From positions 1-36,510 of the forward strand of contig JAKIHM010000024.1 in the NCBI GenBank assembly GCA_021608145.1: a DNA stretch of 36,510 nucleotides, given 5' to 3'. This document shows positions 25,023 to 33,916 of the stretch, one piece after another. A model generated the notes under the pieces. It did not search any database. It was not told where the DNA came from and saw only the letters and a list, made by a program, of their open reading frames with translations. The DNA comes from Thermovorax subterraneus (GTDB taxonomy: Bacteria; Bacillota; Thermosediminibacteria; Thermosediminibacterales; Thermosediminibacteraceae). A program made the position numbers and the translations under genes. The stretch's first letter is position 1, and every line of letters starts with the position of its first letter.

Positions 25023-26663
25023 ATGATTTCATGGCCAAAGTCCAACGACGTGCTAGGAACAGTAAACAGGGGGAACCCTGCAGAATCAGGGCTCTGCACT
25101 CTCTGCAGGGCTGATTGCCAAGGCAAGTGTGAGACCTGGCTTTCAAGTCTCATCGGCAGGAAGATGCTTTACCCCAGAGATTTTGGAACGGTGACGGCTG
25201 GCAGCGGCAACACCATGCATCTTGGAGTTTCCTACAATTCTTTGAGGATTCTGGGATATAACTACGGCGCCACGGGGCTTAAGGAGAACTTGACAAATTC
25301 GGCGGATGACTGCATATTTCCCAACGTCGATGTATCTACGGAGTTTGGCAATAAAGAAAAGATTAAGGCTAGGGTTCCGATAATGACAGGGGCGTTGGGT
25401 TCGACTTTTATCGCCGCAAAATACTGGGATTCCCTTGCAATAGGAGCTGCCCTCGTCGGGATTCCTATCGTAATAGGAGAAAATGTGGTTGGGGTTGACA
25501 AAAATTCTGTCATAGAAAATGGCAAGATAAAAGTAGCACCTGAACTTGACAGGAGGATAGAGACCTACCTTAGATACTACGACGGGTATGGAGCTATTTT
25601 TGTGCAGTTAAACGTCGAGGACACTCGAAATAAAGTGGCAGAATACGTTATAGAAAAATACGGCGACAAGGTCGTAATAGAGCTCAAGTGGGGCCAAGGA
25701 GCAAAGTGCATAGGCGGGGAAATTCAGGTAAAGGATATTGAATATGCAACCTTCCTCAAGAAGAGGGGATATGTTGTCGACCCTGACCCCGAAAGGCCGG
25801 AAGTCATTGAAGCATACAAGAGCGGAGCAATAAAGTCCTTTGCACGGCACAGCAGGCTTGGGTACACCGACCTTTCTTCGCCGGAGGAAGTAAGAGAACA
25901 ATTTATGAAGGCTGTAGAGTATTTGAGGAAATTGGGGTATAAGTGGATAACGTTAAAAACAGGGTCTTACTCTGTTGACGGCCTTGCAATGGCGATTAAA
26001 TACGCAACTGAGGCTAAGCTAGACCTGCTCACCATAGACGGTTCCGGCGGAGGAACCGGAATGAGCCCGTGGAATATGATGGAGACCTGGGGAATACCGT
26101 CTATACTGTTGCATTCGAAAGCTTATGAATATGCAACTATATTGAAAGAAAAAGGATACAAAGTCGTAGATATGGCCTTTGCTGGCGGATTTGCAAGAGA
26201 AGACCACATCTTCAAAGCCCTTGCTTTGGGAGCACCCTTTGTAAAAGTAGTTTGCATGGGAAGGGCACTGATGATTCCCGCCTTCGTGGGGTCCAACATT
26301 GAAGGGGCACTACATCCAGAGAGGAAAGAAAAAGTCAACGGAAATTGGGATACCCTACCTGCGACTGTTTCGCAGATAGGACTGAAGGCGGAAGAAATCT
26401 TCGCAGGGTACCACGAAGTCAAAAAGAAAGTCGGCGAGGACGAGATGAAGAACATACCTTACGGCGCCATAGCATTTTGGACTTTGGCCGATAAGCTTTC
26501 GGCAGGCTTACAACAGCTTATGGCAGGAGCGAGGAAGTTTACGGTTGGAACTATTTCTAGGGACGATATTGCTTCCTGCAACAGGGAGACTGAAAGGGAG
26601 ACGAAGATTCCGTTTATAACGGAGGTAAGAGAAGAAATAGCGATGAAAGTCCTGAATTCGTAA
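25023..26663 (+). CDS. FMN-binding glutamate synthase family protein (stand-alone GltB-like)
   Basis: Carries the FMN/synthase domain of glutamate synthase (546 aa) without the N-terminal glutaminase domain. The core motifs ELKWGQGAKCIGGEIQ and LLTIDGSGGGTGMSPW correspond to the FMN and 2-oxoglutarate site. The first 40 residues hold a CxxCxxxCxxxC motif (Cys25, 28, 32, 36) that could bind an iron-sulfur cluster. Such archaeal-type proteins need a separate ammonia source and electron donor; neither is adjacent. The riboswitch upstream supports a role in nitrogen assimilation. GGAGGGA lies six bases before ATG. Confidence 0.85.
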   Translation: MISWPKSNDVLGTVNRGNPAESGLCTLCRADCQGKCETWLSSLIGRKMLYPRDFGTVTAGSGNTMHLGVSYNSLRILGYNYGATGLKENLTNSADDCIFPNVDVSTEFGNKEKIKARVPIMTGALGSTFIAAKYWDSLAIGAALVGIPIVIGENVVGVDKNSVIENGKIKVAPELDRRIETYLRYYDGYGAIFVQLNVEDTRNKVAEYVIEKYGDKVVIELKWGQGAKCIGGEIQVKDIEYATFLKKRGYVVDPDPERPEVIEAYKSGAIKSFARHSRLGYTDLSSPEEVREQFMKAVEYLRKLGYKWITLKTGSYSVDGLAMAIKYATEAKLDLLTIDGSGGGTGMSPWNMMETWGIPSILLHSKAYEYATILKEKGYKVVDMAFAGGFAREDHIFKALALGAPFVKVVCMGRALMIPAFVGSNIEGALHPERKEKVNGNWDTLPATVSQIGLKAEEIFAGYHEVKKKVGEDEMKNIPYGAIAFWTLADKLSAGLQQLMAGARKFTVGTISRDDIASCNRETERETKIPFITEVREEIAMKVLNS

Positions 26664-26684
26664 AAGTTAGTTATTTTTTCGGTA

Positions 26685-26717
26685 TTGACTTGCTATTGTG
26701 TTCTGGTGTATTATACT
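26685..26717 (+). promoter_or_regulatory. Sigma-A promoter of the ZTP riboswitch/pfl operon
   Basis: TTGACT at 26685-26690 with TATTAT at 26709-26714 (18 bases), or TTGCTA at 26690-26695 with TATACT at 26712-26717 (16 bases). Which pair is used is unclear. Confidence 0.6.
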
Positions 26718-26730
26718 TTATAAAAGTAAA

Positions 26731-26806
26731 GGGTCCCATTACTGGCGGCAAGGTGTGGAATTGACCACAGGGGAGTGGGGCCAATAGGATGCCGGCCGCC
26801 TGGGCA
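26731..26806 (+). ncRNA. ZTP riboswitch (pfl motif)
   Basis: The conserved parts are present in order: ACTGGCGGCAAGGTG, GACCACAGGGGAGTGGGG, and the 3' GCCGCCTGGGC that forms the pseudoknot. The class senses ZMP/ZTP, signals of low 10-formyl-tetrahydrofolate. It precedes pflB, the gene for which the motif was named. Confidence 0.92.
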
Positions 26807-26840
26807 AATTGTTGGATTTGCTCAGGCGGCTTTTGCTTTT
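26795..26840 (+). terminator. Terminator controlled by the ZTP riboswitch
   Basis: The stem formed by 26795-26809 and 26816-26830 (GCCGCCTG against CAGGCGGC at its base) is followed by TTTTGCTTTT. Its 5' arm includes the aptamer pseudoknot strand, so ligand binding should prevent termination. Confidence 0.9.
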
Positions 26841-26866
26841 AAATAAAGAAAGGAGGAGGCCGAAAG

Positions 26867-29098
26867 ATGCAAGAAGCGTGGGAAGGTTTTGTCCCGGGAC
26901 GATGGGTTGAGGAAATCGATGTGAGGGATTTCATTCAGAAGAATTATACTCCGTACTATGGGGGTGGCGAATTTTTAAAGGGGACTTCGGAGAAAACCAG
27001 AAGACTCTGGGAAAGGTGCAAGGCTTTACTCGCAGAAGAAATGAAAAAGGGAGGGGTATTAGATATAGATACGAATACAGTATCCACCATAACGAGCCAC
27101 GGCCCCGGATACATCAAGAGGGAGGATGAAGTAATAGTAGGCCTTCAAACCGATGAGCCTTTGAAAAGAGCTGTCAATCCCTTCGGCGGGATAAGGATGG
27201 CCGAGCAGGCGTGTTCGGCATACGGTTACAAGTTGAGTGATTCTATAAAGGAGATATTTACTAAGTACCGCACGACCCATAACGACGGAGTTTACCGGGC
27301 TTATACGGATGAGATGCGCATGGCGAGAAAGCTGGGCATAATTACCGGGCTGCCGGACAGCTACGGGCGGGGAAGGATCATCGGGGATTACCGCAGGGTA
27401 GCGCTTTACGGCGTGGACAGGCTCATTGAAGAAAAGAAAAAGGACCTAAAAAATCTTATAGGCCCGATGACTCCGGAGATGGTTCAGCTCAGGGAAGAAG
27501 TTGCATGTCAGATAAAGGCTTTGATGGACCTAAAGCGTATGGCCGAAAGTTACGGATTTGACATATCGCTTCCTGCGAAAAACGCGCGCGAGGCGGTACA
27601 ATGGGTGTATTTTGCATACCTAGGTGCTATCAAGGAACAAAACGGGGCGGCTATGTCATTAGGCAGGGTTAGCACTTTTCTAGATATATATATCGAGAGA
27701 GACTTCAAAAGGGGTATTATCACCGAAGAGGAAGCTCAGGAGCTGGTGGACCAGTTTGTAATAAAGCTTCGGATGGCGAGGCAGCTCAGGACTCCGGAGT
27801 ACAACGAACTTTTTGCGGGAGACCCCATGTGGATAACGGAATCTTTGGGAGGCGTGGGGCTTGACGGGCGCCCCCTGGTCACCAAGACCACCTTTCGCTT
27901 TTTGAACACCCTTTTGAACCTGGGGCCGGCACCGGAACCCAATCTTACCGTCCTCTGGTCGAAGGATTTGCCGGATAATTTCAAGCGCTTTTGTGCCGAA
28001 GTTTCCATAAAGACCAGCTCTATACAATACGAAAACGATGACCTGATGAGACCGGTTTTCGGCGATGATTACGGCATAGCTTGCTGCGTTTCAGCCATTA
28101 AACTCGGGAAGCAGATGCAGTTTTTCGGCGCTAGGGTAAATCTGGCAAAAGCGCTGCTTCTTGCCATAAACGGGGGAAGGGATGAAATTACTGGTCTAGA
28201 AATCGGTCCAAAACTTGAGCCCTTGCCGGAAGGACCTCTGAACTTTGACAGGGTGTGGAAAAGGTACATTAAAGTCCTAGAGTGGCTCGCGAATCTTTAC
28301 ATCGACACCATGAATCTCATACACTACATGCACGACAAGTACAATTACGAAAAACTTCAAATGGCCCTTCACGATACGGATGTGGAAAGGCTTATGGCTT
28401 TTGGAATTGCTGGATTTTCAGTGACGGTAGATTCGCTCAGTGCCATAAAGTATGCAAAAGTTACGCCGGTAAGGGATGACAGAGGGATTTGCGTAGATTT
28501 TAAGGTAGAGGGCGATTACCCGAAATACGGGAATGACGATGAAAGGGTTGATTCGATTGCCGTTTCCCTTGTTAAAACTTTCTACGGATTTTTAAGCAGG
28601 AAACCCCTTTACAGGGGTGCCAAACCTACCATGTCCATACTTACAATCACATCAAATGTGGTTTACGGGAAAAAGACCGGTGCTACTCCTGATGGCAGAA
28701 AGGCAGGAGAGCCTTTTGCTCCTGGAGCAAATCCCATGCACGGGCGGGATGAAAATGGACCCCTGGCGGCCTTTAATTCGGTCTGCAAAATTCCTTACGA
28801 ATACTGCAGGGACGGCATATCCTATACGTTTTCGATCCTGCCGAAGGCTCTGGGGAGAACGGAGGAAGCGAGAATAAAAAACCTTGTGGGCCTTTTGGAC
28901 GGGTATTTTGCAAAAGGCGGGCATCACATGAACGTAAATGTTATGGACAAGGAACTTCTCATAGATGCCATGAAAAACCCCCACAAGTACCCGCAGCTCA
29001 CGATAAGGGTGTCGGGTTACGCCGTCCACTTCGTAAAGCTTTCCAGGGAGCAACAGCTAGAAGTGATTTCTCGGACATTTTTCGAAAGCATGAGGTGA
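26867..29098 (+). CDS. pflB: Formate C-acetyltransferase (pyruvate formate-lyase), glycyl radical enzyme
   Basis: Cleaves pyruvate with CoA to acetyl-CoA and formate under anaerobic conditions (743 aa). The catalytic Cys406-Cys407 pair in ACCVS and the glycyl-radical loop RVSGYAV with Gly717 are intact. Adjacent cysteines identify a true pyruvate formate-lyase rather than a diol dehydratase-like relative. AAGGAGGAGG precedes ATG 26867. It is followed five bases later by its activase. ZTP control implies that formate is made for the 10-formyl-THF pool that feeds purine synthesis. Confidence 0.95.
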   Translation: MQEAWEGFVPGRWVEEIDVRDFIQKNYTPYYGGGEFLKGTSEKTRRLWERCKALLAEEMKKGGVLDIDTNTVSTITSHGPGYIKREDEVIVGLQTDEPLKRAVNPFGGIRMAEQACSAYGYKLSDSIKEIFTKYRTTHNDGVYRAYTDEMRMARKLGIITGLPDSYGRGRIIGDYRRVALYGVDRLIEEKKKDLKNLIGPMTPEMVQLREEVACQIKALMDLKRMAESYGFDISLPAKNAREAVQWVYFAYLGAIKEQNGAAMSLGRVSTFLDIYIERDFKRGIITEEEAQELVDQFVIKLRMARQLRTPEYNELFAGDPMWITESLGGVGLDGRPLVTKTTFRFLNTLLNLGPAPEPNLTVLWSKDLPDNFKRFCAEVSIKTSSIQYENDDLMRPVFGDDYGIACCVSAIKLGKQMQFFGARVNLAKALLLAINGGRDEITGLEIGPKLEPLPEGPLNFDRVWKRYIKVLEWLANLYIDTMNLIHYMHDKYNYEKLQMALHDTDVERLMAFGIAGFSVTVDSLSAIKYAKVTPVRDDRGICVDFKVEGDYPKYGNDDERVDSIAVSLVKTFYGFLSRKPLYRGAKPTMSILTITSNVVYGKKTGATPDGRKAGEPFAPGANPMHGRDENGPLAAFNSVCKIPYEYCRDGISYTFSILPKALGRTEEARIKNLVGLLDGYFAKGGHHMNVNVMDKELLIDAMKNPHKYPQLTIRVSGYAVHFVKLSREQQLEVISRTFFESMR

Positions 29099-29102
29099 TA
29101 AG

Positions 29103-29834
29103 GTGGGGCAAAAGGGTAGGGTGCATTCTGTCGAGAGTATGGGGACATTAGATGGTCCGGGGATACGGTTCGTGGTATTTTTGCAGGGCTGCCCCTTGAG
29201 GTGCGTTTACTGCCATAATCCGGACACATGGTCGCTTTCGGGAGGAAAGATAGAAGATGCGGATTTTTTGGTGAAGAGGATAATTTCATTTAAGCCATAT
29301 ATGGATGCATCAGGAGGGGGAGTAACCCTTTCTGGGGGTGAGCCCACCCTACAGCCGGATTTTGCATCCTGCATCATGAAAAAGTGCAAAGATCTAGGTA
29401 TAAACACGGCTCTCGATACAGCGGGGTATTGCAAAAGGGATGCTTTTGAAAAAATCCTCCCTTATACCGACCTCGTCCTTTTTGACATAAAGCATTTGGA
29501 CCCGAAAGTACACATGGAGCTTACCGGCAAGGATAACCGATTAATCCTAGAAAATCTCCGCTTTATAGATTCTCTTGGCAAAAAGATTTGGATAAGGCAT
29601 GTTTTCCTGCCGGGGTTTACAGATGATGTGACGCACCTTAAAAAACTGGGCGAATTTTTGAAAAGCCTAAATTCGCTGGAGCTGGTGGAACTTTTGCCCT
29701 ATCACAAATTGGGAATCCACAAGTGGGAGGCTCTCGGACTAAAATACCTCTTGAAGGACGTAGAACCGCCGTCCCGAGAAATTCTGGAAATGGCAAGGGC
29801 AATGTTGAGAGAAATGGGGTTAAACGTTATATAG
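29103..29834 (+). CDS. pflA: Pyruvate formate-lyase-activating enzyme (radical SAM)
   Basis: Radical-SAM activase (243 aa) that abstracts hydrogen from the Gly of PflB. The cluster motif CxxxCxxC is at Cys30, Cys34 and Cys37 (GCPLRCVYCHNP), and GGGVTLSGGEP is the SAM-binding GGE region. GTG 29103 follows GAGGTGATAAG at the end of pflB, giving a tight two-gene operon. There is no extra ferredoxin domain, so it is the short PflA type, not the glycerol-dehydratase activase. Confidence 0.95.
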   Translation: MGQKGRVHSVESMGTLDGPGIRFVVFLQGCPLRCVYCHNPDTWSLSGGKIEDADFLVKRIISFKPYMDASGGGVTLSGGEPTLQPDFASCIMKKCKDLGINTALDTAGYCKRDAFEKILPYTDLVLFDIKHLDPKVHMELTGKDNRLILENLRFIDSLGKKIWIRHVFLPGFTDDVTHLKKLGEFLKSLNSLELVELLPYHKLGIHKWEALGLKYLLKDVEPPSREILEMARAMLREMGLNVI

Positions 29835-29864
29835 CTTATAGTTGCAGGATAAACGAGAATCCCC

Positions 29865-29893
29865 TTGACTTTAGTCGGAATTTCTATTATCAT
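29865..29893 (+). promoter_or_regulatory. Sigma-A promoter of the Cys T-box transcript
   Basis: TTGACT (29865-29870) and TATCAT (29888-29893) are 17 bases apart. Confidence 0.65.
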
Positions 29894-29917
29894 AAAAGTA
29901 AAAATCGATATTGTAAA

Positions 29918-30135
29918 GACTATGATGGGGAAGGTAGGCCCGATACCCTTACAGAGAGAAACCGCCGGCGGCTGAGAGCGGTTTCAAGGAAAGGCGGGAC
30001 CGACGTTGCACCCCGGAGTTCAGGCCTTGAAATCTAAAGTAGAGGCCTGCGGCTTAGGCCGTTAAGGAAAAGAGTGAAAAATCAGAGTGGGACCGCGGGC
30101 CTTTCGCCTCTGGAGAGGTGAAAGGCCTTTTGATT
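29918..30135 (+). ncRNA. T-box leader, cysteine-specific
   Basis: The leader shows a stem I with ACAGAGAG and GGCTGAGAG elements, a likely specifier TGC (Cys codon) at 30007-30009 in GTTGCACCCC, and the T-box sequence AGAGTGGGACCGCG at 30084-30097. Uncharged tRNA-Cys would stabilise the antiterminator. The genes downstream make cysteine and Cys-tRNA, which agrees with the specifier. The UGGN tail reads UGGG, which would need a G-U wobble with a U73 discriminator. Confidence 0.9.
30098..30135 (+). terminator. T-box terminator
   Basis: GGCCTTTC (30098-30105) and CCTC (30107-30110) pair with GAGG (30115-30118) and GAAAGGCC (30120-30127), followed by TTTTG. Confidence 0.88.
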
Positions 30136-30172
30136 TGATTAACTACGCAAATTTTAAAAGGAGGGAAACATA

Positions 30173-30892
30173 ATGTCGCTGTTGAGGACGATTAAGGAAG
30201 ACATAAAAGTGGTATTTGAGCGGGATCCGGCGGCAAAGAGCATCCTAGAAGTAATCCTTTGCTATCCGGGGTTTCACGCCATTTTGATGCATAGGATAGC
30301 CCATTTCTTTTATCAGAAAAGGTTATTTCTGATAGCAAGGATTATATCCCAGATATCCAGGTTCTTCACGGGCATAGAGATCCACCCGGGAGCTAAAATA
30401 GGTAAGGGGTTTTTCATTGATCACGGAATGGGCGTCGTGATAGGAGAGACCACCGAAATTGGGGATAACGTCACCCTGTATCAGGGAGTGACTTTAGGAG
30501 GCACGGGAAAGGAAAAGGGGAAAAGGCATCCGACTCTCGGCAATAATATAGTAGTAGGGGCCGGCGCTAAAGTCCTCGGACCGATAAAGATAGGAGACAA
30601 CTGCAAAATAGGAGCGGGAGCGGTGGTTTTGAAGGACGTGCCGCCTAACTCTACGGTGGTAGGTGTGCCAGGTAAGGCCGTGGTGAGAAAGAAGATAGAT
30701 TTTGCAAAGGCTGACTTTACAAAAGTTGACCTAGACCATCACCTTCTGCCCGACCCGGTGGCGGACATGATGAAGAGTTTGCAAAGGAAAATCGAAGAGC
30801 TGGAGGAAAGGATAAAGCAGCTTGAAAGGAGGCATGAGGGTGAAGATATACAATACCCTGACAAAAAAGAAAGAGGAATTCAGACCGCTTAA
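30173..30892 (+). CDS. cysE: Serine O-acetyltransferase
   Basis: Makes O-acetylserine, the carbon skeleton for cysteine (239 aa). An N-terminal helical part is followed by left-handed beta-helix hexapeptide repeats ([35 protein letters not shown]), with the catalytic His and Asp in DHGMGVVIG. The C-terminal tail beyond residue ~185 is helical and charged and is longer than in some homologues. AAAGGAGGG precedes ATG 30173. Its 3' end overlaps the cysS start by about 50 bases. Confidence 0.95.
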   Translation: MSLLRTIKEDIKVVFERDPAAKSILEVILCYPGFHAILMHRIAHFFYQKRLFLIARIISQISRFFTGIEIHPGAKIGKGFFIDHGMGVVIGETTEIGDNVTLYQGVTLGGTGKEKGKRHPTLGNNIVVGAGAKVLGPIKIGDNCKIGAGAVVLKDVPPNSTVVGVPGKAVVRKKIDFAKADFTKVDLDHHLLPDPVADMMKSLQRKIEELEERIKQLERRHEGEDIQYPDKKERGIQTA

Positions 30893-32237
30893 CGGAAACA
30901 AAGTTACCATATACGCCTGCGGCCCCACGGTTTACGATTATTTTCACGTGGGCAACGCAAGGGTTTTCATAACCTTTGATGTGGTGAGAAACTACCTGAA
31001 ATACAAAGGCTATGATGTCAAATTTGTTCAGAATTTCACCGACATTGACGACAAGATGATAAAAAGAGCGAACGAAGAAGGGATTACCGTCAAGGAATTG
31101 GGGGACAGGTTCATCGAGGAGTACTTTAAAGACGCGGATGCCCTCAATATTAAAAGGGCAGACGTTCACCCCAGGGCAACTGAGCACATCGATGACATAA
31201 TAGAATTTATAAAAGTGCTTATAGAAAAGGGTTACGCTTATGTGGTGGACGGTGACGTTTATTTTTCGGCAAAGAGTTTTCCCGGGTATGGCAAACTTTC
31301 TGGGCAGAATTTGGAGGAACTCGAGGCCGGGGCGAGAGTAGAGCCCGGAGAAAAAAAGAGGGACCCTATGGACTTTGCCCTATGGAAAGCAAAAAAACCC
31401 GGTGAGCCTGCTTGGCCCAGTCCTTGGGGAGAGGGAAGGCCTGGCTGGCACATAGAATGTTCAGTTATGGCAATAAAACACCTGGGAGAGACCATAGACA
31501 TCCACGGCGGCGGACCAGACCTCATCTTTCCCCACCATGAAAACGAAATCGCCCAGAGCGAAGCCGTCACCGGCAAACCTTTTGCCAGATTCTTCATGCA
31601 CGTAGGTTACCTAAATATCAACAATGAAAAAATGTCGAAGTCCTTGGGAAACTTCTTTACAGTAAGGGAAATTCTTAAGGAATACGAAGCGGAAGTGCTG
31701 AGGTTTTTGATGCTGTCGTCCCATTACAGAAGCCCTATTAACTTCAGCAAGGAGTTAATGGAACAATCAAAAAATGCATTGGAGCGACTTTATACGGCGC
31801 TTTATGCCATGGAGCACCTGGAGAAGGTAACCCCGGAAAGACCTATGAGCCCAAAGGAAGAGGAGTATCTGCAAAAGCAGCTGGAAAACAAGAATAAATT
31901 CATCGAAAGCATGGACGACGATTTTAACACCGCCAGCGCTATAGCCGCTTTATTCGATATCGTAAGGGAGTTTAACGTGAGCCTGGGCGAGAATTCCTCA
32001 AAGGAAGCAGTAAAAAAGACAAAGGAGCTGGTGCTGGAATTGGGAGGAGTCCTCGGGCTTTTTTCAAAATTCCAGCCGGTCCTGCTCGATGAAGAGATCG
32101 AGCGTATGATAAAGGAAAGACAAGAAGCTAGAAAGGCAAAAAATTATGCGCTCGCCGATAAGATCAGGGATGAACTCAAAGCTCGGGGAATAATAATCGA
32201 AGATACGCCGACCGGCACCAGGTGGCGGCGGGCTTAA
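30840..32237 (+). CDS. cysS: Cysteinyl-tRNA synthetase
   Basis: Class I synthetase charging tRNA-Cys (465 aa). Features are Cys27 in ACGPTVYD (zinc ligand), the HIGH-like HVGN at 36-39, further zinc ligands in WHIECS and HHENE, and KMSKS near residue 265. I chose GTG 30840, which lies seven bases after AAAGGAGG inside cysE; ATG 30834 would leave no spacing. The overlap couples amino-acid synthesis to tRNA charging under one T-box. Confidence 0.95.
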   Translation: MKIYNTLTKKKEEFRPLNGNKVTIYACGPTVYDYFHVGNARVFITFDVVRNYLKYKGYDVKFVQNFTDIDDKMIKRANEEGITVKELGDRFIEEYFKDADALNIKRADVHPRATEHIDDIIEFIKVLIEKGYAYVVDGDVYFSAKSFPGYGKLSGQNLEELEAGARVEPGEKKRDPMDFALWKAKKPGEPAWPSPWGEGRPGWHIECSVMAIKHLGETIDIHGGGPDLIFPHHENEIAQSEAVTGKPFARFFMHVGYLNINNEKMSKSLGNFFTVREILKEYEAEVLRFLMLSSHYRSPINFSKELMEQSKNALERLYTALYAMEHLEKVTPERPMSPKEEEYLQKQLENKNKFIESMDDDFNTASAIAALFDIVREFNVSLGENSSKEAVKKTKELVLELGGVLGLFSKFQPVLLDEEIERMIKERQEARKAKNYALADKIRDELKARGIIIEDTPTGTRWRRA

Positions 32238-32251
32238 CGGAGTGGTGAGTA

Positions 32252-32665
32252 GTGGAAAACGAAAAGAATAAAAGTGTATCGGAGCTTTCTTCCTTGGCAT
32301 TGGCCTTTGTGGGAGACGCCGTGTTCAACCTGTTTGTCAGGACAATGGTGGTGGGGAGCGGGAAAAAAGTCAAAGACCTTCATCAAGAGACGGTAAAGTA
32401 TGTCAGGGCTTCGGCGCAAGCAGAAGTTTTAAAAAAGATTGAAGAGTACCTGACGCCTGAAGAAAAAGATGTGGTGCGAAAAGCTAGAAATGCAAAAGTT
32501 AATTCGGTGCCCAAGAACGCAGATGTAATGGACTACCATTACAGCACGGGTTTTGAAGCGCTCTTGGGCTACCTTTACCTCTCGGGGAAAAATGACAGAC
32601 TCAACAAAATCCTCATGGCTTCGTTTGCATTGGTCAATTCCGGACAGGATACTTCCCGCAGCTAA
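32252..32665 (+). CDS. mrnC: Mini-ribonuclease 3 (Mini-III)
   Basis: RNase III catalytic domain without a dsRNA-binding domain (137 aa), which in Bacillus matures 23S rRNA. The acidic catalytic residues lie in FVGDAVFNLFVR (Asp22) and GFEALLGYLYL. GTG 32252 follows a GGAGTGGTGAG site shortly after cysS, the standard clostridial neighbour. Its last 32 bases overlap the convergent thyX 3' end. Confidence 0.94.
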   Translation: MENEKNKSVSELSSLALAFVGDAVFNLFVRTMVVGSGKKVKDLHQETVKYVRASAQAEVLKKIEEYLTPEEKDVVRKARNAKVNSVPKNADVMDYHYSTGFEALLGYLYLSGKNDRLNKILMASFALVNSGQDTSRS

Positions 32666-33785
32666 AAGCTCCTTCTGGACAGTATCCAGTGGCTTCACAG
32701 GGTGCTCCGGCCTTTTTAAAAAGGTTCGGGGCGATTTTTCTTACTTCTTCCAGCATCATTCGAGCAAGCTCGCGGATTTCCGACTGGGCCCTTTCGCAGC
32801 ACCGGAGGTTGAAGAAGTTATAAAGGCTCCTCGCGTTCATGGTGACCACGAGGTTTGTGCAGGTCCCCATCGGCAGTATGTAGCGGGCGTCCTCCTTGTC
32901 GACTCCCATTTTCACCATTTCGAGGTAAGCCTTTTTGCAATTTTCAAGGGCGGCTATATAAGTCAAAATCGCATCAGGGTTTTTTTCTATTTCCGCCGGA
33001 AGTACGCAGTAATAGCGCTGCGCGATATAATCTCTCGCCTGTGTTTTAATTTTGCTGAAAAATTCCGGAGCCCTTTTGCAAAGATTCGCCAGCTTTTCCC
33101 TGGAATATAGTGAACGGACAAAATCAAGTCCATCATAGATGAAAAGACAAAAATCCACCGCTTTCTTTCCGGATAAAACGAGGCTTTCGCCCTTTTGCTC
33201 AAACTCAAAAGGGGTCTGAGAGAGAATCGAATAAAATTTTTCTGGGAAAGATAAGGAAAAGCCGTCATCGGTTATTTTGCCCTCGGCGTCGAATAGCCCC
33301 CTTAAATAGTGGCCGGGGTATTCGCGGTCGATTTTGTCCGGTAGATTTTTCCTTATTTCTTCCAGTTCGTCTTCTTTGATGTCGCACCCTACGAGAGCTA
33401 TGTATTTTCCGCTTGAGGTAACCCCCTGCAGGTATGCCCTGTTTTCGGCTTTCAAACAGGTGGTTTGTACTTCATCCTGATTACTCAGTTCTTCTTCGAA
33501 AGGATTGTTATACCTCAAACTTTGAACCGAGTATGAGGCTATCCGGTGGCGGGTGAGCTGGGCGAGTAAAGTTCGGCTGACTCCTTCTACGGCGAAGGTA
33601 AAGCTTACATGCTCCAAAGGCGACATGTGGCCCGAATTGATCAGTTTTTGAATGAAAGAAGCCACCTTTTCGTCGGTTAAGTTTTCCATAATTTCCATTG
33701 GGCCGATTCTGGAATAACAAAGGCGAGCAGCCGCAGCCACTGTTTTTTCAGGATCGGGGGTGTGGGTCAAAACGGTTACCTTCAC
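32634..33785 (-). CDS. thyX: Flavin-dependent thymidylate synthase with a large LAGLIDADG-like insertion
   Basis: ThyX methylates dUMP to dTMP using methylene-THF and FAD/NADPH. The N-terminal part (HMSPLEHVSFTF, then RHRIASYSVQSLR, the RHRx7S motif at residues 79-91) and the C-terminal part (MNARSLYNFFNLRCCERAQ) are intact. Between them, about residues 93-257, lies an insert that makes the protein 383 aa rather than the usual 220-250. The insert has YLRGLFDAEGKI (160-171) and a degenerate YLQGVTSSGKYI. No intein splice blocks are seen, so the insert probably stays in the enzyme. GTG 33785 follows AAGGAGG by eight bases. Confidence 0.92.
   Translation of the reverse strand: MKVTVLTHTPDPEKTVAAAARLCYSRIGPMEIMENLTDEKVASFIQKLINSGHMSPLEHVSFTFAVEGVSRTLLAQLTRHRIASYSVQSLRYNNPFEEELSNQDEVQTTCLKAENRAYLQGVTSSGKYIALVGCDIKEDELEEIRKNLPDKIDREYPGHYLRGLFDAEGKITDDGFSLSFPEKFYSILSQTPFEFEQKGESLVLSGKKAVDFCLFIYDGLDFVRSLYSREKLANLCKRAPEFFSKIKTQARDYIAQRYYCVLPAEIEKNPDAILTYIAALENCKKAYLEMVKMGVDKEDARYILPMGTCTNLVVTMNARSLYNFFNLRCCERAQSEIRELARMMLEEVRKIAPNLFKKAGAPCEATGYCPEGAFSCGKYPVRN
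33015..33509 (-). mobile_element. LAGLIDADG-homing-endonuclease-like insertion within thyX
   Basis: About 165 residues interrupt ThyX between SLRY and RYYCVLP. Motif 2, YLRGLFDAEGKI (33308-33273), keeps its acidic residues; motif 1, YLQGVTSSGKYI (about 33434-33399), has Ser in their place. The following SLVLSGKKAVDFCLFIYDG and YSREKL resemble the C-terminal part of LAGLIDADG endonuclease domains. Boundaries are approximate. Confidence 0.75.
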
Positions 33786-33916
33786 GTTATTCGCCTCCTT
33801 GACTTTTAAAGCAAATTGAAATATCATGATTACAAACTTCGTTTACACCATTATATCATTAAGAGCATTTACCGAAAACAGCGATTAGTAAAATCCATCA
33901 TGGGGAGTGGTGGAAT

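Noticed and set aside
33015..33509. ThyX insert as a conventional intein
   Set aside because: No Cys/Ser-led block A, no TxxH block B and no His-Asn or Asn before a Cys, Ser or Thr at the downstream edge.
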